A DNA stretch of 16,628 nt from an uncultured Clostridia bacterium (GTDB lineage: Bacteria; Bacillota; Clostridia; Christensenellales; UBA1242), in the NCBI GenBank assembly GCA_944381255.1, contig CALWKL010000039.1:1-16628 (forward strand), in the 5' to 3' direction. Of this stretch, positions 15,318 to 16,628 are shown piece after piece. Each line of letters starts with the position of its first letter. Position 1 is the first letter of the stretch. Under the pieces are notes generated by a model. The model worked only from the letters and a program-made list of their open reading frames with translations. It did no database searches and was not told the DNA's origin. The translations under genes and the position numbers were made by a program.

Positions 15318-16457
15318 ATGGATTGGAACACTATTTGGAATTCTATCACCACTTTTTTCACCAATAACGGTATGAAAATAATATGGGCTATCCTGATTTT
15401 ACTCATTGGTTTTATTGTGGTCAAAATTTGCTTACGAATAGTACGCTCTTGGCTACGTAGGACAAGAATGAACCCTACAGTACAAGGTTTTATTAATTCT
15501 ATTATAAAAGTTGTATTGTATGTAATTTTGATAATGATTATTTTACAGGTTTGGGGAATACCAATCACCACCCTTGCTACAGTGCTAGCGACTGCCGGTG
15601 TAGCGATTTCCCTTGCGCTAAAGGATAGTCTATCAAATGTCGCTTATGGAATGATACTCATAGCTACACGCCCTTTTGACCAAGGTCATTATGTAAAAAT
15701 TGGTAATGTAGAGGGCACAGTAAAATCTATCGAAATAATGTCTACTCAAATCATAACTACGGATAATAAAATTATTACTATTCCAAATCAAATAGTATAT
15801 AGTAACGCGATGATAAACTACAATGCCACTGGCAAAAGACGCATAGATTTTTACTTTGATGTGCCATATGAGACCGATGTAGAGAAGGTACGCAAGATAG
15901 CGATGCAAGTCTGCCATAGTAATGGTAAAATTATGACCGACCCTGCCCCAGAACTTCATGTACACGAATACAAAGATGGTAATATAAAATTATTCTTGAA
16001 TTGCTGGACCTCGTTCTCATACTGGGAAATATACTATTATGTATTGGACAATCTTCACAATGAATTAGCACGCAATGGTATTAGGCTTCACTTTACACAG
16101 ATTGAGATGCGCAATCACAACGACCCTATTGTGATGCCATTTAACAAGAAGCCTCTCCCAAAGCGAGTAGAAGTAGTAAAAGAGCCAGAAAATGATGATT
16201 TTAACTTATTTGACATAGATAGTTACACACAAATCCAACACAAATTTAAAACCAAAAAAATTCGTAGACTACGCAAGAAGAAAGAAAAATTGGATCAAGA
16301 ACTAAAAGCGATTGAGTCGACTATGCCTTCAAACCAAATAAATATTTTAATAAAGGCAAACTCAATAATGCTAAAGAAAAAGCAACGCTTGACTCCAATA
16401 AAAATTCGACCAAGCCTGTCTTTGAGATATTTTAGCAAAAAAGATATTAAAAAATAA
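15318..16457 (+). CDS. mscS: MscS-type small-conductance mechanosensitive channel with long basic tail
   Basis: Inner-membrane channel that opens when membrane tension rises, releasing solutes on osmotic downshock. Three membrane helices lie at about 19-42, 60-80 and 83-115. The pore helix has the Ala/Gly-rich pattern ATVLATAGVAISLALKDSL and ends in the family's ATRPFDQGHYVKIG segment, followed by the beta domain (VEGTVKSIEIMSTQI) and the alpha/beta cytosolic vestibule to about residue 268. The product has 379 residues against 286 in E. coli MscS. The extra 100 or so residues (about 275-379) are Lys/Arg-rich with a possible coiled coil at 314-335; I recognise no domain in them. AAGGAA inside the end of the U32 gene lies nine bases before the ATG, so the two genes form an operon. 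A terminator lies downstream. Confidence 0.93.
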   Translation: MDWNTIWNSITTFFTNNGMKIIWAILILLIGFIVVKICLRIVRSWLRRTRMNPTVQGFINSIIKVVLYVILIMIILQVWGIPITTLATVLATAGVAISLALKDSLSNVAYGMILIATRPFDQGHYVKIGNVEGTVKSIEIMSTQIITTDNKIITIPNQIVYSNAMINYNATGKRRIDFYFDVPYETDVEKVRKIAMQVCHSNGKIMTDPAPELHVHEYKDGNIKLFLNCWTSFSYWEIYYYVLDNLHNELARNGIRLHFTQIEMRNHNDPIVMPFNKKPLPKRVEVVKEPENDDFNLFDIDSYTQIQHKFKTKKIRRLRKKKEKLDQELKAIESTMPSNQINILIKANSIMLKKKQRLTPIKIRPSLSLRYFSKKDIKK

Positions 16458-16521
16458 TTAAAATCTAATCTGCGCATAAACTTGATGATTTACAAAAAAA
16501 GAACCTAGCAAGGTCAAATCA

Positions 16522-16600
16522 TTTTGAAACTAGCAGAATAAACAAGAAAAAAGGAGTTCTACTTTTAAAGTAAAACTCTTTTTTATAATTAGTTTCAAAA
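16522..16600. repeat. 11-base perfect inverted repeat around the last terminator
   Basis: TTTTGAAACTA at 16522-16532 and its exact reverse complement TAGTTTCAAAA at 16590-16600 bracket the mscS terminator, with 57 bases between. A partial third copy, TTTTGAAA, occupies the last eight bases of the window. Confidence 0.6.
16546..16584 (+). terminator. Terminator after mscS
   Basis: Arms GAGTT (16554-16558) and AACTC (16574-16578) continue inward as TACT/AGTA after one mismatch and outward as an A-run paired with the T-run 16579-16584. It lies about 90 bases past the stop. Confidence 0.85.
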
Positions 16601-16628
16601 ATTATAGACAGATTAAATACTTTTGAAA

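Noticed and set aside
1..16628. TTTTGAAA at both ends, as if the window were circular or overlapping
   Set aside because: Eight AT-rich bases are too short for an assembly overlap. Joining the ends gives the ATPase only a few extra codons before an in-frame TAA, with no start or CxxC motif.
1..16628. TGA read as tryptophan (alternative code), prompted by the absence of TGA stops
   Set aside because: All genes are full length under the standard code, and Trp positions use TGG.
1..16628. CRISPR array, transposon, prophage, defence system, tRNA or rRNA
   Set aside because: No regular spaced repeats, transposase or phage proteins, or tRNA-like cloverleaf were seen; the repeats found lie inside the InlB-type coding gene or are short intergenic pairs.

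Overview
This window is about 16.6 kb of AT-rich DNA (roughly one third GC by eye). It carries eleven protein genes, short intergenic gaps, AGGAG-type ribosome binding sites, sigma-A-like promoters and U-tailed hairpin terminators. That style fits a low-GC Bacillota. Clostridia-like gut lineages are my best guess, because of the InlB-type repeat surface protein, the stand-alone Cmk and the clostridial-looking synthetases. This is inference; no rRNA or other decisive marker is present. No tRNA, CRISPR array, insertion sequence or phage gene was seen.

Layout. Left, + strand: the 3' part of a heavy-metal P1B-type ATPase (its start lies outside the window), then a small two-helix membrane protein of unknown function with a perfect-consensus promoter. 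Next, - strand, in transcription order: aspS, an ABC-F ATPase and cysS form a translation-themed cluster read from one promoter in front of aspS. A terminator follows cysS, and then come a nucleoside hydrolase and a secreted InlB-repeat protein. That last gene converges on the small membrane-protein gene, with a two-way terminator between them. Right, + strand: cmk diverges from aspS across a 310-base region with two back-to-back promoters. It is followed by a second unknown two-helix membrane protein, whose 5' end looks frameshifted at an A8 run, and by a U32-family Fe-S protein closely coupled to an MscS-type channel. A terminator closes the window.

The genes are mostly housekeeping: tRNA charging, translation, nucleotide metabolism, osmotic protection and metal export. 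I found no new multi-gene system.

The most unusual signals are: (1) near-absence of GATC (three by eye, about 50 expected) beside abundant CTAG, which has the same base composition; (2) the A8 frame break at 12442-12449; (3) an ABC-F protein in which every element of one composite ATP site is degraded while the other is intact; (4) a nucleoside hydrolase lacking two usual active-site residues; and (5) an AspRS with the residues linked to non-discriminating enzymes. Counts were made by eye and should be recomputed.
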